This document shows, in pieces, positions 63,451 through 64,000 of a stretch of DNA of 64,000 nucleotides. Made by a program: the position numbers and the translations under genes. The DNA is from Macrostomum hystrix. Its lineage: Eukaryota; Platyhelminthes; Macrostomidae. The stretch lies in assembly GCA_950097015.1 (NCBI GenBank), contig CATNEN010000029.1, forward strand, positions 3,739,501-3,803,500, written 5' to 3'. A model generated the notes under the pieces. The model saw only the letters and a list, made by a program, of their open reading frames with translations, was not told the DNA's origin and did no database searches. Every line of letters starts with the position of its first letter. Within the stretch, counting starts at the first letter, position 1.

Positions 63451-64000
63451 ATGAGCCAACAGTCACACCGTGATCACCTGCTGCCACGCCTGCCGACTGA
63501 GGAGGTCGAGGTGCTGCGGCTGGCCAAGCAGCAACAGGTGGAAATGACCAGTGAGTGTTCAGCTCACCCTGTCACAGCTCACCCTGTCACAGCTCACCCT
63601 GTTACAGCTCACCCTGTCACAGCTCACCCTGTCACAGCTCACCCTGTCACAGCTCACCTTGCCACAGCTCACCCTGTCACAGCTCACTTTGCCACAGCTC
63701 ACCCTTTCACAGCTCACCATGTCACAGCTCACCCTGTCACAGCTCACCCTGTCACAGCTCACCCTGTCACAGCTCACCCTGTCACAGCTCACCATGTCAC
63801 AGCTCAACATGTCACAGCTCACCCTGTCACAGCTCACCCTGTCACAGCTCACCCTGTCACAGCTCACCCTGTTACAGCTCAACATGTCACAGCTCACCCT
63901 GTCACAGCTCACCCTGTCACAGCTCACCCTGTCACAGCTCACCCTGTTACAGCTCACCCTGTCACAGCTCACCCTGTCACAGCTCACCATGTCACAGCTC
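63451..64000 (+). CDS. First coding exon of an unidentified gene (partial)
   Basis: Exon 63451-63550 begins ATGAGCCAACAG and encodes MSQQSHRDHLLPRLPTEEVE then VLRLAKQQQVEMT, ending one base into a codon at donor A|GTGAGT (63551). An acceptor-like TTTTAG lies 23 bases upstream. The remainder of the gene is beyond the window. The segment is too short to name a family. The coding call rests on GC-rich composition, a good donor and the intronic array that follows, as in the neighbouring genes. Confidence 0.55.
   Translation, partial: MSQQSHRDHLLPRLPTEEVEVLRLAKQQQVEMTSECSAHPVTAHPVTAHPVTAHPVTAHPVTAHPVTAHLATAHPVTAHFATAHPFTAHHVTAHPVTAHPVTAHPVTAHPVTAHHVTAQHVTAHPVTAHPVTAHPVTAHPVTAQHVTAHPVTAHPVTAHPVTAHPVTAHPVTAHPVTAHHVTA
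63560..64000 (+). repeat. 15-bp minisatellite at the start of the right-edge intron
   Basis: About 29 copies of CAGCTCACCCTGTCA, with TTGCC, ATGTC and GTTAC variants, starting ten bases after the donor and running off the window. The 143-codon minus-strand open frame (VSCDR repeats) is a repeat artefact. Confidence 0.95.

Overview
The window is animal nuclear DNA. Genes have GT-AG introns whose phases agree across exons, coding exons are GC-rich in AT-rich intergenic DNA, and the genes include animal families (MEX3, Mo25, SPO11, prominin, a TRPM-type channel, a rhodopsin-like GPCR). tRNA-derived SINEs, a BEL/Pao LTR retrotransposon and about fifteen minisatellite arrays (roughly 9-10 kb, about 15% of the window by my count) point to a repeat-rich invertebrate. 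A lophotrochozoan, possibly a free-living flatworm such as Macrostomum, is my best guess. That is inference from style, not from a diagnostic sequence.

Layout. 0.3-6.9 kb (minus): a secreted modular lectin-like gene, 12 phase-consistent exons, running off the left edge. 8.3-9.0 kb: a frameshifted PWWP (MSH6-like) fragment. 9.2-17.8 kb: a 47-bp satellite interrupted by a solo LTR, then a nearly complete BEL/Pao element with an intact 1946-residue polyprotein; the LTR and its flank occur twice. 19.6-22.1 kb (minus): a single-exon prominin-like protein. 24.9-26.4 kb: a divergent GPCR. 28.5-31.7 kb: Mo25 (CAB39), five exons, minisatellites in three of its four introns. 33.9-35.3 kb (minus): SPO11, two exons. 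37.0-39.4 kb: MEX3, two KH domains and no RING.

42-51 kb holds no gene I recognise and is dominated by minisatellites, including a pair of related 15-bp arrays in opposite orientation and a 2-kb 20-bp array. 52.1-52.7 kb (minus): an unrecognised single-exon protein. 53.6-58.5 kb: a TRPM-type channel with N-terminal ankyrin repeats, both introns filled by arrays and the stop codon lying in a third array. 60.3-60.8 kb: an unrecognised Cys-rich protein. 63.5 kb to the right edge: the first coding exon of a further gene whose intron again opens into an array.

The genes do not form a pathway or operon. What unites the window is its architecture: tandem arrays sit inside introns, at gene ends and next to SINEs. 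The strongest leads for something undescribed are the ankyrin-TRPM arrangement, intron arrays complementary to their own 5' splice site, a SINE family with an invariant 14-bp palindrome, and the doubled solo-LTR/full-element locus.
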